DNA of 64,000 bases from an uncultured bacterium (GCA_949300345.1 CASGDR010000008.1:85096-149095); one strand, 5' to 3'. Counted from the stretch's first letter, positions 35,598 to 45,411 are shown. The notes: generated from the letters alone by a model not told the origin. Program-made: numbers and translations.

Positions 35598-37748
35598 TTT
35601 GCCAGCTAGGTTACGGGCCTTCTTGGCCTTTTTCTTTTCAACGATCTTGCGTAATCCCGATTTGGGATCGATTTCCTGGGTCCTGGTTCTGATTCTGGCT
35701 TCGAGGTTCCCGGCATAGATCGGCCATCTTGGGAACATCAATCTATTCAGCGGGGTAAGCGTGCAGATGGCAAATTCGAGAATCAATAGCAACACCATCG
35801 CGGTGAGCAAGGTGTTGTCCCTGAGTTTGATCGAACCATATCCGTAATAGACCGCGAGGAAGATAAAGACAAAAAGGATTAGGAACGGGATGGACGTTTT
35901 GACCATGGTCCAAGTCCTCTTCATATAGCCATAGCTGCCCTCGACATAGAAGCCAAACAGGAAGGTCACCAACATGGTAAGGCAGGCCACCGCGAACGGA
36001 GCGGGGCCAGGCACATAGAAGGCATATAAGCCACACAAGACGAAACAGGCAAAGAATATGAATCCGAATATGAACGCTCCCCTAGTCAAGGCACAAGGTT
36101 TGCCAAAGGACATTAAGAGCCTAGGGACAAACAACGCTAGAAGCAAGGCAGTCCAAATGCTCCAGGGATCGGTGATGATCGGTTCATAGATATCGTTCAG
36201 GAAGCCTAATCTGTAGGTTGAGAAAATAAACGAAGCGTATATGCCGGCCACCACCATCAAGGCCCTAATCCAATAATTCACGGTGAGATTGGACTTCTGG
36301 TAAAGTTCGCCGGAAACCGGCGCGATGGACTTACCACGCTTTTCGTTATCGATCATGACGAACAAAGGAAGCATGACCATCAGGATTTGGATCGCTTGTT
36401 TGGAAATGGAGCCAAAGAAATTGCTGTTTTCGCCAAGACCCTCGATGCATATCGCAATCATCATGCAGAGAATCGAGCCCGCAAGGACCTTCTTCTGAGC
36501 CATGAACTTGAAACACATTAGGGCGGCATAAATCAGAAAGGCCACATAAATCAAAAGCCCAATAAGACCAAACTTGCCGAACACTTCAAGGAAGCCATTA
36601 TGGGTATAAAAAATGGGTATTTCGGAAAAACCATAGGATTGGTAAAGAACACCCAGCAAATAGTTGATATTGTAACCGCCAAGTCCAAACAAAAGACTGA
36701 TGGGATCAGCGGAAACTAGCTCGATGGTTATCCTATAAATATCTCCCCTACTAGACATTGTGTCTTTCCCGACGACAGCAAAACCATCCTTCAGTTCCTT
36801 CATGAGGTAGGAAATAAAAACATTATCGTTCAATAATCCGCCGAACAAGATGAGAAGGGCGATTATGCAGAGGCTCAAAACGACAACAAGGGCGAGCATG
36901 TTCAGCCAACGATGCTTCCTAAAAGTCGCAAAGAACCGATACACCATATAGATGAAGACCGAAGATACGGCAGCAACCATGCCGGTCCGGCAAGAAATCA
37001 AAACGATATATGCCGTCAGGAAGAACATGATGAGCACATGCCAGAAATGACCTTTGCGGCCATGCAGGAAAATTGAGGCACATACCCCCATCAATAGCAC
37101 AAAGCCGAAGACGTTCTTATTCGAATAGAAAGAGGAGAAGCTGAGTTCCATCCCCTCGAGAATGCTCAGGGTAAACAGCGTTTCATAATCAAAGTAATCC
37201 GAATACCATGACCAGAAAATCGATATGGCGCAAAGGATCAGAACCAGCCAACAGATGAAGTCAATGAACTTATATCCCCGCAAAAGCTGGGGCAAAACGG
37301 CCAATGTAGCATACAAAAACAGCGAATCTACCAGTCCATTGAGCAGAAACTTCAATCTCCAGAAAGCATCTAGGGTGTATGTATACGTGTTTGAATCTCC
37401 GGCATCGTTGACAAACGTGTAGCTCATCTCGTCGGGGAAACAGATTATCCCTATGGCCACGCACAAAAAGAGGATGCCTGTCCATGTGGCGACTTTCCAA
37501 TTGAACCTCGTTCTGCATAACCATTTCGCGGTTATGAAGAAACATAGGTAGCAAACCATCACAAGGGCGAAGGTAAAGGCATAGTCCTCAGGAAGGAAAT
37601 GGTTCCACCAGTCATAGTTGAAGAAGGCAATGTCCTCTTGCATGTAGGCCCCGAAGACGGCACATAGGACATAGATACAGACAACCAAAAAGATGGGATA
37701 GGCCTTGGACCTGGCAATCTCTTGTCTGATCGAGGGTGCTTTGCTCAT
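35565..37748 (-). CDS. Large O-antigen polymerase/ligase-like membrane protein (Wzy/WaaL-type)
   Basis: A 727-residue protein, long for the family, with roughly sixteen to eighteen transmembrane helices. The central region has SRTGMVAA-like ISCRTGMVAAVSSVFIY and the loop MSSRGDIYRITIELVSADP, LLFGLGGYNI and YTHNGFLEVFGKFGLIGLL, all typical of O-antigen ligase/polymerase. A C-terminal half of five extra helices and a basic cytoplasmic tail (KKKAKKARNLAG) are unusual. Coupled by a 4-bp overlap to the alpha/beta hydrolase gene. Could polymerise the L-FucNAc polymer or ligate it to a carrier. Confidence 0.75.
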   Translation of the reverse strand: MSKAPSIRQEIARSKAYPIFLVVCIYVLCAVFGAYMQEDIAFFNYDWWNHFLPEDYAFTFALVMVCYLCFFITAKWLCRTRFNWKVATWTGILFLCVAIGIICFPDEMSYTFVNDAGDSNTYTYTLDAFWRLKFLLNGLVDSLFLYATLAVLPQLLRGYKFIDFICWLVLILCAISIFWSWYSDYFDYETLFTLSILEGMELSFSSFYSNKNVFGFVLLMGVCASIFLHGRKGHFWHVLIMFFLTAYIVLISCRTGMVAAVSSVFIYMVYRFFATFRKHRWLNMLALVVVLSLCIIALLILFGGLLNDNVFISYLMKELKDGFAVVGKDTMSSRGDIYRITIELVSADPISLLFGLGGYNINYLLGVLYQSYGFSEIPIFYTHNGFLEVFGKFGLIGLLIYVAFLIYAALMCFKFMAQKKVLAGSILCMMIAICIEGLGENSNFFGSISKQAIQILMVMLPLFVMIDNEKRGKSIAPVSGELYQKSNLTVNYWIRALMVVAGIYASFIFSTYRLGFLNDIYEPIITDPWSIWTALLLALFVPRLLMSFGKPCALTRGAFIFGFIFFACFVLCGLYAFYVPGPAPFAVACLTMLVTFLFGFYVEGSYGYMKRTWTMVKTSIPFLILFVFIFLAVYYGYGSIKLRDNTLLTAMVLLLILEFAICTLTPLNRLMFPRWPIYAGNLEARIRTRTQEIDPKSGLRKIVEKKKAKKARNLAGKSPSRFVSEED

Positions 37749-38650
37749 GCCGAAAGCAGGAAGTCCTTGATGTCCCTATATACTTCGTCATGTTCCTTTT
37801 CGTTGAGGATTTCATGGCGCAAAGTAGGATACAGTTTCAAGGTAACGTCCTTGACCCCCCTATTCCTGTACATCTCGTACAACGCGGTGACGCCTTTGGA
37901 CATACCGCCGACGGGATCGTCGGCACCGGATACCAGAAGTATCCTGTCCTTAGGCGAAATCTTCTTGATGTTCTTTTTCTTGTAGAGTTCCTTGAGGCCC
38001 TTGAAGAAGCCCTTCCAGAAACCGTTCGTGTTCTGGGCCCCGCACATCGGGTCATCCATGTATATTTTCACGTTCTCTTCGTTTTTGGATAGCCAGTCCA
38101 ATGGGGTCTTCGCATCCTTGATGGCCTTGGAATAAGGGCCTAATGCCATCTTGGAGAGCAGCTTGCTCTTCTTGTTCCAGTTGAAACGATTGACGATAAG
38201 GGATGCGAACATATAGGCAAGCCCCATGGTAAAGGCATTGCCTGGTTTGCCCGAACCCATCAATACGACCTTATCCGCCGTAGCGGGGTGCCGCTCCAGA
38301 TACATCTGGCACACGAAAGAACCGCAGCTATGCCCCATCAGGTAGACAGGGTGTTTCTTTGTAGTCTTCACCTTCCTGATCTGCTCGCGGAGCATGTCGC
38401 AGGCGATGGTAAAGGCATCCTTGGGCCACTTCTGAAGGTCTTCAATTTTAGAAACGTTCTCGCCTTGGCCAAAATGGTCCAACACATAGACATCGATCTT
38501 GTATTGGTTGAGGTATTCGGCAAAGTCTTTGTAACGCCTTGAATGCTCCTGCATGCCAGTGATCATCACCAAAGAAGAAGTAGAGTCGCTTACTTTGCTA
38601 TGTACACCCTTAAGGGTGATACCGTTATGGGTTATTTCGAAGGTCTTCAT
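37745..38650 (-). CDS. Alpha/beta hydrolase (lysophospholipase/Hydrolase_4 type)
   Basis: A 301-residue cytoplasmic serine hydrolase. HSRRYKDFAEYLNQ and VLDHFGQGEN are Hydrolase_4 features; the nucleophile is Ser in MGHSCGS, the acid Asp in VSGADDPVG and the base His in TLRHEILNE. Probable monoacylglycerol lipase or lysophospholipase. Translational coupling to a polysaccharide polymerase suggests action on a lipid-linked or acylated glycan (inference only). Confidence 0.82.
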   Translation of the reverse strand: MKTFEITHNGITLKGVHSKVSDSTSSLVMITGMQEHSRRYKDFAEYLNQYKIDVYVLDHFGQGENVSKIEDLQKWPKDAFTIACDMLREQIRKVKTTKKHPVYLMGHSCGSFVCQMYLERHPATADKVVLMGSGKPGNAFTMGLAYMFASLIVNRFNWNKKSKLLSKMALGPYSKAIKDAKTPLDWLSKNEENVKIYMDDPMCGAQNTNGFWKGFFKGLKELYKKKNIKKISPKDRILLVSGADDPVGGMSKGVTALYEMYRNRGVKDVTLKLYPTLRHEILNEKEHDEVYRDIKDFLLSA

Positions 38651-38755
38651 GTTGGCTTAGCCAAATCTTAGTCCATTGGGCAAAATAAGAGAACACCGAT
38701 ATCCGATTTTCTATATCTCGTGCTAGATTATCACTAAGAGTGCAAAGGACCAGAT

Positions 38756-40351
38756 ATGCCCCTAGACAAAGACTCACTATACAAATACCAAATCGTCTAC
38801 CAGATATATCCCCGTTCATTCAAAGACTCCGATGGCGATGGGATTGGCGATATCAAAGGAATCATATCCAAACTCGATTACCTAGCCTCCCTTGGGATAA
38901 CCGCCTTATGGCTATCCCCCATCTTCAAGTCCCCCATGAAGGACGGCGGCTATGACATAAGCGACTACTACCACGTCGATCCCATGTTCGGAAAGGACGA
39001 GGACCTCTTCGAATTGATAAAAGAGGCCAGGGATAGGGGCATCAACATCATCCTCGACCTGGTGGTCAACCATACCTCCGACCAGCACATGTGGTTCCAG
39101 GAAGCCCTAAAAGGCAAGGACAACCCCTACCACGACTACTATGTCTGGTTCGATGAGATTCCCAATGACCTAGGATCGACCTTCGGGGGATCGGCCTATG
39201 AATATGTAGAAAGCCTGGGCCAATACTACCTGCACCTGTTCGCCAAGCAGCAGCCCGACCTGAATTGGAAAAACCCCAAGCTCCGGGAAGAAATATACAA
39301 GATGATGGCCTATTGGCTGGATAAGGGGGTCTATGGCTTTAGGATGGACGTCATCGAAAACCTCGGGAAGATACCCGAACAAGGCATAACCGTAAACGGA
39401 CCCCATCTGCACGAATACATCCATGAGATGGCCAAACGCGTCCTTACCCCTCACAAGGCCTTCTCCGTCGGCGAGTGCTGGTGTGCCGATAACACCACCC
39501 GCACCCTATACACCGACCCTCAAAGGGAAGAGTTGAACATGGTGTTCCAATTCGGTTGGTTCAGCCAATTCAACAACACCAGGTTTCAGAAGTTCGAACC
39601 CCGCAGGTTTACCGTGAAGGAAGTCAGGCAGGTCCTATTCGATCAGCAAATAACCGAGCCTAGGAAATCCTGGAACGCCAATTTCTTTGGAAACCACGAC
39701 TTGCCAAGATCGGTCATTTATTTCCAAGAGGATCCCAAGTATCGGGACGATCTTGCCAAGATGCTCATATCCATCAACCTGCTGATGGGCGGGACGCCCT
39801 ACATCTACCAAGGCGAGGAAATCGCGATGGGACATCCTAAATGGAATAGCCTTGATGAACTTAGGGATGTCGAAGAACTGCAGCATTATGAAATCTTCAA
39901 GGGCATGGGGGAAAATAGCGAAAAGGCCTTCGCTCTAGTCAGCCACGGCCGCGACAATTCCAGGACCCCCATCCTATGGAACGATCAGGATAATGCCGGA
40001 TTTACCTCCAACAAGCCCTGGATCAAGGTCAACGAGGAATACAAAACCAGGAATGTAAAAGCCCAGGAAAGTGATCCCGACTCCACCCTCAACTTCTACC
40101 GCAGCGCCATCCGCTTCCGGAAATACGGGGGGTTCTTGGAGTCCATCATCAATGGGATGTTCACCCCCTTATATGAAGAAAGCGAGACCCTCTTCGCCTT
40201 CCATAAGGACGGGGATAGCCCCTATACCTATATCGCCAACTGGTCGATAAAGGAGGTGGATAACCCCATAGTAGACAAAAGCCCCGTGTTCTCACATGGG
40301 GCTATCGGCAATAAGCTTTTGCCTTACGGCTTTGCTCTATACAAGGACTAG
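38756..40351 (+). CDS. Alpha-glucosidase, GH13 (oligo-1,6-glucosidase-like)
   Basis: A 531-residue cytoplasmic glycosidase cleaving alpha-1,6 or alpha-1,4 linked gluco-oligosaccharides. The four GH13 regions are present: DLVVNHT (Asp101, His106), GFRMDVI with nucleophile Asp198, acid Glu240 in VGECW, and NHDLPR with Asp315. No signal peptide. QPDLNWKNP and the GDIKGIISKLDYLASLGI opening are typical of MalL-like enzymes. Exact specificity uncertain (sucrose, isomaltose or trehalose-6-phosphate). It converges on galE, and both stop codons share the CTAG at 40348-40351. Confidence 0.88.
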   Translation: MPLDKDSLYKYQIVYQIYPRSFKDSDGDGIGDIKGIISKLDYLASLGITALWLSPIFKSPMKDGGYDISDYYHVDPMFGKDEDLFELIKEARDRGINIILDLVVNHTSDQHMWFQEALKGKDNPYHDYYVWFDEIPNDLGSTFGGSAYEYVESLGQYYLHLFAKQQPDLNWKNPKLREEIYKMMAYWLDKGVYGFRMDVIENLGKIPEQGITVNGPHLHEYIHEMAKRVLTPHKAFSVGECWCADNTTRTLYTDPQREELNMVFQFGWFSQFNNTRFQKFEPRRFTVKEVRQVLFDQQITEPRKSWNANFFGNHDLPRSVIYFQEDPKYRDDLAKMLISINLLMGGTPYIYQGEEIAMGHPKWNSLDELRDVEELQHYEIFKGMGENSEKAFALVSHGRDNSRTPILWNDQDNAGFTSNKPWIKVNEEYKTRNVKAQESDPDSTLNFYRSAIRFRKYGGFLESIINGMFTPLYEESETLFAFHKDGDSPYTYIANWSIKEVDNPIVDKSPVFSHGAIGNKLLPYGFALYKD

Positions 40352-41364
40352 TCTTCTATCCCGTTGGGATTCTTCTTCTGGAAGTTGTAGCTATCCTTGC
40401 AGGCATCCTTTATCGATAGCTTGGCCTTCCAGCCAAGCTCTTCATAGGCCTTGTCGCAATTGGCGTAGACCGCATCCACGTCCCCGGCCCTTCTAGGGGC
40501 AATCTCATAAGGGATCTTGATGCCGGTGGCCTCCTCGAAGGCCTTGACCAGTTCTAGGACCGAGGTACCCCTACCGGTACCGAGGTTATAGATATAGACG
40601 CCCGGGTCCTTGTCTAGGGCCTTTAGGGCCGCGACATGGCCCTCGGCCAAATCCAAGACATGGATATAGTCGCGCACCCCGGTGCCATCGACGGTCTTAT
40701 AGTCATCCCCGAAGACGCGTAGCTTGGGGAGCTTGCCGATGCTAACCTGGGAGATATAGGGCATGAGGTTATTGGGAATGCCGTTGGGATCTTCGCCCAG
40801 AAGTCCGGAGGGATGGGCCCCGATCGGATTGAAGTAGCGAAGCAACACGGCGTGGAAGCCCTCGTTGACCTTTGAGACATCCTCTAGGATCTTTTCGATG
40901 ATGACCTTGGTCTGCCCATAGGGGTTGGTGGCCTCTTTCCTAGGCGAGGTTTCCCTTAGGGGCACCGAATCGGGAGAGCCGTAGATGGTGGCGCTGGAAG
41001 AGAAGATGATGTTCTTCACATCATGCTTGAGCATGCACTCGAGCAGGCTCAAGGTGCTATCGAGGTTATTACGGTAATACATCAGGGGCTTGCTCACCGA
41101 TTCCCCGACCGCCTTGTAGCCGGCGAAGTGGATGACGGCCTCGACCTTTGTTTGGGAAAAGAGTTCGTCCAGCTTTTCTTTATCACATACATCGATCTGA
41201 TGGAATTCAGGTCGGACTCCGGTAATGGCCTCGATCCGATTGACCACCGAAGCCTTTGCATTGTAGAGGTTATCGACGATGATCGGGGTATGTCCCGCTT
41301 TGATGAGGCTGATCGCGGTCTCGCTTCCGATGAAGCCCAGACCCCCGGTTACAAGTATCTTCAT
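40348..41364 (-). CDS. galE: UDP-glucose 4-epimerase
   Basis: A 338-residue extended SDR. KILVTGGLGFIGSETAISL binds NAD, SSSATIYGSP and PYGQTKVIIEKIL give Ser and Tyr-x3-Lys, and RYFNPIGAHPSGLLGEDP and NLGTGRGTSVLELV are GalE signatures. Supplies UDP-Gal for glycans and allows galactose use. It overlaps the DUF1836 gene by 4 bp and forms the end of the gat operon. Confidence 0.95.
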   Translation of the reverse strand: MKILVTGGLGFIGSETAISLIKAGHTPIIVDNLYNAKASVVNRIEAITGVRPEFHQIDVCDKEKLDELFSQTKVEAVIHFAGYKAVGESVSKPLMYYRNNLDSTLSLLECMLKHDVKNIIFSSSATIYGSPDSVPLRETSPRKEATNPYGQTKVIIEKILEDVSKVNEGFHAVLLRYFNPIGAHPSGLLGEDPNGIPNNLMPYISQVSIGKLPKLRVFGDDYKTVDGTGVRDYIHVLDLAEGHVAALKALDKDPGVYIYNLGTGRGTSVLELVKAFEEATGIKIPYEIAPRRAGDVDAVYANCDKAYEELGWKAKLSIKDACKDSYNFQKKNPNGIED

Positions 41365-42161
41365 TGTTTGGCTTTCTCCTTCTTTTCATTCTTCTTGGTT
41401 TTTTCCTTTTTGGGGATAGAAGAATCTACTTTCTTCATTTCCTTCTCCTTGGCCCTTCTGGCAGCGATGTCCTGGGCATAGGCCAATCTCTTCGCGGCCC
41501 TGGTTTCCACCTTGGAGAGCTCCTTGTCTTCCTTATGGGAGGGGCTTTGGGCCACCTTGAGCCCGGCTTCTCCGTATAAGTCCTTCCCGATGGCCCCGAG
41601 GAGCTTTTCGGAAACCCTCTGATAGATGGATGAATAGATGGCAAGGCGGAGGGCAACCAGTCCTAAGGCATCCCTAAGCTCTTTGGAGGCTTCCTTTCCC
41701 CGGACCCATCTTTTGCCCTTCTTATAGGCGTTGAGGTAATCCTCGATCCTCGCGCCGACCCTTTCGGATACCTCCATGTTGATGTCATGCTCCATGGAGG
41801 AGAAGAAGCGGTAGAGCTTGCTTTTGTCCTGGCTGATTCCCGAATCCAAGGCGATCAGCATGGCGATTTCGTCCATGGTCAGGGATTGCTTCAAAAGGGT
41901 AATGGCCAATAGATAGCCGATATGGTCATGGTTGTACTTCTTGCCCTCGGGGACCTCGATGATCTTGGCCTTGACGTAGTTATTGACCATGAAGGGGGTA
42001 AGCGACTTGCCGTTTCCAAGAAGGGGTTCCACCACTTCATTGACATAGCCGACCACCTGTTCCATGTACAAAGGGACCTTGGGCAAGGCCTCGTAGTCAG
42101 GCAAGGAGGTGTCCTTGTTCCTAGAAAGCCACTCAAGAAACTGCTTGATTTCCTTTTCCAT
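41361..42161 (-). CDS. DUF1836 domain protein
   Basis: A 266-residue protein. LPKVPLYMEQVVGYVNE, LTPFMVNNYVKAKII, YNHDHIGYLLAITLLKQSLTMDEI match DUF1836, a small putative HTH-type domain (about 22-125). A basic, low-complexity Lys/Glu tail (about 215-266, KKVDSSIPKKEKTKKNEK) follows and could bind nucleic acid. It starts one base after GatB ends, so it is translationally coupled. Function of the family is unknown; a regulatory role is a guess. Confidence 0.7.
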   Translation of the reverse strand: MEKEIKQFLEWLSRNKDTSLPDYEALPKVPLYMEQVVGYVNEVVEPLLGNGKSLTPFMVNNYVKAKIIEVPEGKKYNHDHIGYLLAITLLKQSLTMDEIAMLIALDSGISQDKSKLYRFFSSMEHDINMEVSERVGARIEDYLNAYKKGKRWVRGKEASKELRDALGLVALRLAIYSSIYQRVSEKLLGAIGKDLYGEAGLKVAQSPSHKEDKELSKVETRAAKRLAYAQDIAARRAKEKEMKKVDSSIPKKEKTKKNEKKEKAKQ

Positions 42162-43576
42162 CAGGCCATCTCCTTTTTGAACAGGTCGCTTAGAAGGGCG
42201 GGATTGTATTTCCCCTTGGAGGCTTTCATGGCCTGGCCGATGAGATAGCCTAGGGCCCGGTCCTTCCCGTTTTTGAAATCGATTGCGGATTGGGGGTTGT
42301 TATTTAGCACTTCCCTGACTAGGGCCAAGGCCGCTTCCTCATTGTCTTCAAGGGCCACGAGACGTAGCTTCTGTTTGGCCTCTTCCTTTGAGATGCCGTT
42401 TTCTAGGCATTCTAATAGCAAAGAGCCGCCCTGCTTATGGTTGAGCTTCTCCTTTAGGACATATATGAGGATTTCCCCGACCTCTTTGGGCCTTAGGGGC
42501 ATCTTGGAGATATCCAGCCTATTTTTATTGAGGTATTGGAGGATTTCCCCAAGCAAATAATTGGCCGCTTCCTTATAGGAGAGCCCTTCGATGAGCATCC
42601 CCTCGTAATAACGGCATAGATTCAAGTCGCTAAGAATGGCCTTGGCTTCGTTTTCGGACAATCCGTTATAGATATACCGGGATAATTTAGAGTCATATAG
42701 CTCTGGGGTATCCTCGATGGCCTTCTTGATGAACTCGGGACTAAGCTTCACCGGCACCAGATTGGGCTCGGGGAAGTATTTGTAGTCCACCGCGTCGGTC
42801 TTCACGCGCATGAGGACGGTTTTGCCGCTTGACTCGTCATACCTGCGGGTTTCCTGGATGACCTCCCCACCGGAGTAGAGGATGGCGGACTGCCTTTTGA
42901 TTTCATAGTCCACCGCCTCTTCGATGTTCTTCAATGAGTTGAGGTTTTTGATTTCCACCTTGGTCCCAAAGCCCTCAAAGCCGATGGGCCTAAGGGAGAT
43001 GTTCACGTCGCAGCGCAAGGAACCTTCTTCCATCTTGCCGTCGCTGACCAATGAATAGATCACGATGTTCCTGATCCCTTCCACGTAAAGCCTCGCCTGC
43101 TTCCCGTTATGCATCTCGGGGCAGGATACGATTTCAAGTAAGGGCACCCCCGCGCGGTTATAGTCAAGCAAGGTGAAGTCGCTGAAATGCAGCTGCTTGC
43201 AGGTATCCTCTTCCATATGGATGCGCTCGATATGGACGAGGGGCTCGCCTTCGCCTAGCTGGATATAGCCATTTTTACCGATGGGGTGGAACTGCTGGGT
43301 GATCTGGAAGCCCTTGGGCAAATCGCTATAGAAGTAGTTCTTGCGGTCGAACCTGACCAAGTCGTCTATTTCCATATGCAAGGCGTGGGCGACCCGGATA
43401 GCGAATTCCACCGCGCGCTTGTTTAGCCTAGGCATGGTGCCCGGGAAAGCCATGTCCAGCGGGGCCACCAGGGTATTGGGCTCTTCAAGCGACCGATTGG
43501 GGGCGCTGGAAAACATCTTGCTCTCGGTCTTGGTTTCCACATGGATTTCAAGTCCGATGACCGCTTCGAAGTTCAT
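42161..43576 (-). CDS. gatB: Asp-tRNA(Asn)/Glu-tRNA(Gln) amidotransferase subunit B
   Basis: A 471-residue GatB that binds mischarged tRNA and phosphorylates the acyl group. VIGLEIHVETKTESKMFSSA, FYSDLPKGFQITQQ, VPLLEIVSCPEMHN and DYKYFPEPNLVP are signature segments; the C-terminal YqeY-like tail ends in SKGKYNPALLSDLFKKE. Length is normal. It overlaps gatA by 4 bp. Confidence 0.96.
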   Translation of the reverse strand: MNFEAVIGLEIHVETKTESKMFSSAPNRSLEEPNTLVAPLDMAFPGTMPRLNKRAVEFAIRVAHALHMEIDDLVRFDRKNYFYSDLPKGFQITQQFHPIGKNGYIQLGEGEPLVHIERIHMEEDTCKQLHFSDFTLLDYNRAGVPLLEIVSCPEMHNGKQARLYVEGIRNIVIYSLVSDGKMEEGSLRCDVNISLRPIGFEGFGTKVEIKNLNSLKNIEEAVDYEIKRQSAILYSGGEVIQETRRYDESSGKTVLMRVKTDAVDYKYFPEPNLVPVKLSPEFIKKAIEDTPELYDSKLSRYIYNGLSENEAKAILSDLNLCRYYEGMLIEGLSYKEAANYLLGEILQYLNKNRLDISKMPLRPKEVGEILIYVLKEKLNHKQGGSLLLECLENGISKEEAKQKLRLVALEDNEEAALALVREVLNNNPQSAIDFKNGKDRALGYLIGQAMKASKGKYNPALLSDLFKKEMA

Positions 43577-45051
43577 AGGTTCCCCTTTCTGGGATTGACG
43601 GTGCTCAATCCCCCAAGCCCCGTAATGTTTTCGATGGTCTTGGCAATGGAAAATAGCTTGGCTTCCTCAAAGGGCATCGCCGTGATGTTGACTCCTAAGG
43701 GCAAGCCGTCTTCCAAAGCCAGGGGCAAACTAAGGGAAGGCATGCCCGAGAAGTTGGCGAGGCAGAGGTGATTGTCGGCGATCAGATATTCATCGCTTAG
43801 CTTGTCGCTTGCTTGGCCGAACAAGGGGGCCACCGAAGAAGCGGCCGGGACGATGTAGGCGTCATAGCCCTTTAGGAATATCTTGTTGATATAGTCAACC
43901 ACCTTGGCCCGGTTCTTCTGGGCGCGCAGGAACAAGACATCCTGGTTTTCCTTCATCAGGGCAAACGAGCCGATCACGAACCTTCTTCTGATGAGTTCGG
44001 AGAAACCCTTGGTCCTAGCCTCCTTCATCGATTCCTGATAGGTCTTTCCCTGGTAGTAGGGACCAAACTTGATGCCGTCTAGATTGGCGTCGTTGCTGGT
44101 GGCCTCGGCGCAGGAGATGACGATGTAGGTCGCATATAGGCTTTCAAGCAGATCCTTGGGGAAGGAGACGATATCGACCTCGGCCCCCTGCTTAATCAAT
44201 GTTTCGCTTAGCTTATCGATGGCCTTAAGCAAGCGCCTATCGCTCAATGAATCCTCGATTTCCTTGATGCGGAATAGCCTCTTGCCTTTGACCCCTTCAT
44301 CGATACGGGCCAGATAGTCATCCACCGGTTTATACGATGAGGTAAAGTCTTTTTCGTCATGCCCGGCTAGATAGTTAAGAAGCAAGGCGGCATCATCCAC
44401 GTATCTGGTGAAATAGCCGACATGGTCAAGGCTCGGGGCAAAGGGGAATAGCCCAAAGCGGGAAATCCTGCCCCAGGTAGGCTTGACTCCGACCAGACCG
44501 GCAAGGGAAGCGGGGCGGCGGACCGAGTCCCCGGTATCAGAACCGGTGGCAAAGACCCCGATCCCGGCGGCTAGTCCGGCGGCCGAACCCGAGGAAGAGC
44601 CCCCGACCATCCTGGAGTGGTCCTTGGAGTAGGGATTATAGGTAATCCCCTTATGCCCGGTGGTTCCCGAGCCCCCCATCGCCAGTTCGTCGAGGGTGGT
44701 CTTGGCAATCATCACCGCATTGGCTTCTTTTAGCCTTCTATTCACTTCCGAATCAAAGAGGGGCTTATAGCCATTTAGGATGTTGCTGGAGGCGGTGGTC
44801 TCTATCCCCTTGGTGGAAAAATTGTCCTTGTTGAGGAAGGGTATCCCATAAAGCAGGTCCCCTTCTTTGATGTCGGTTAGCGACTCGGCCTGCCTTAGGG
44901 CTTCCTCTTCGAGGATGGACTCAAAGCAGTTATCGTCATTGCCCTTGGCCCTAGCGAGGGCTTCTTTGGTCAATTCAAGGGGGGTGACCTTCTTATCCAG
45001 AAGGGCCTTATGGATTTCGCGGATGCTTAGATCGATGTAGGACATGCTCAT
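43573..45051 (-). CDS. gatA: Asp-tRNA(Asn)/Glu-tRNA(Gln) amidotransferase subunit A
   Basis: A 492-residue amidase that releases ammonia from glutamine. The Ser-cisSer-Lys triad regions are in IAKTTLDELAMGGSG (Lys), MVGGSSSGSAAG and GSDTGDSVRRPASLAGLVG. The canonical G in TGGS is replaced by Asp here (TGDS), a change I recall in some Mollicutes relatives but could not check. Start: ATG at 45051 overlaps the gatC stop; the ATG at 45045, 7 bp after AAGGTGG, is an alternative. Confidence 0.95.
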   Translation of the reverse strand: MSMSYIDLSIREIHKALLDKKVTPLELTKEALARAKGNDDNCFESILEEEALRQAESLTDIKEGDLLYGIPFLNKDNFSTKGIETTASSNILNGYKPLFDSEVNRRLKEANAVMIAKTTLDELAMGGSGTTGHKGITYNPYSKDHSRMVGGSSSGSAAGLAAGIGVFATGSDTGDSVRRPASLAGLVGVKPTWGRISRFGLFPFAPSLDHVGYFTRYVDDAALLLNYLAGHDEKDFTSSYKPVDDYLARIDEGVKGKRLFRIKEIEDSLSDRRLLKAIDKLSETLIKQGAEVDIVSFPKDLLESLYATYIVISCAEATSNDANLDGIKFGPYYQGKTYQESMKEARTKGFSELIRRRFVIGSFALMKENQDVLFLRAQKNRAKVVDYINKIFLKGYDAYIVPAASSVAPLFGQASDKLSDEYLIADNHLCLANFSGMPSLSLPLALEDGLPLGVNITAMPFEEAKLFSIAKTIENITGLGGLSTVNPRKGNL

Positions 45052-45341
45052 ACCACCTTCGCGATTTTGATCTGGCCCTGATAGGTAGAGCCGGCATTGC
45101 TGAGCGCCTCTTGCTTGCCTAATGGGGTTTCGGGTATATCTTCCCTCATGCAGTCGATATGGACATCGAAGGGAAAGGTCATGGGCTCATAGCCATCAAG
45201 CCCTTCGATGAGCCCGATGGTCTCCATCTGCTTCTTGAGCACCATGAACTCATCATATAGGGTCTGGTATTCGTCTTCCGACATATCGAACAGCAGCCGA
45301 TTGGCCGCGTCCTTCAGTACGTCTATGGTTATTTCTTTCAT
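45048..45341 (-). CDS. gatC: Asp-tRNA(Asn)/Glu-tRNA(Gln) amidotransferase subunit C
   Basis: A 97-residue GatC clamp subunit. DVLKDAANRLLFDMSEDEY at the N-terminus and EPMTFPFDVHIDCMREDIPE are the family pattern, with a C-terminal tail that wraps around GatA. It starts the gatC-gatA-gatB-DUF1836-galE operon. Confidence 0.9.
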   Translation of the reverse strand: MKEITIDVLKDAANRLLFDMSEDEYQTLYDEFMVLKKQMETIGLIEGLDGYEPMTFPFDVHIDCMREDIPETPLGKQEALSNAGSTYQGQIKIAKVV

Positions 45342-45359
45342 CTAGTAGAGGATACCACA

Positions 45360-45393
45360 TCATCTTATACGTGGTTATCCCAATTAGGGATAA
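45360..45393 (-). promoter_or_regulatory. Inverted repeat upstream of the gat operon
   Basis: TTATCCC-AATTA-GGGATAA (45375-45393) is a perfect 7-bp inverted repeat just upstream of a TATAAG -10-like box (complement of 45364-45369) for gatC. Its ATCCC-n5-GGGAT core resembles ATCCC-n6-GGGAT in the nucleotidase promoter. A shared operator is possible. Confidence 0.45.
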
Positions 45394-45411
45394 AGCAAAA
45401 CGGGGCCTGCC

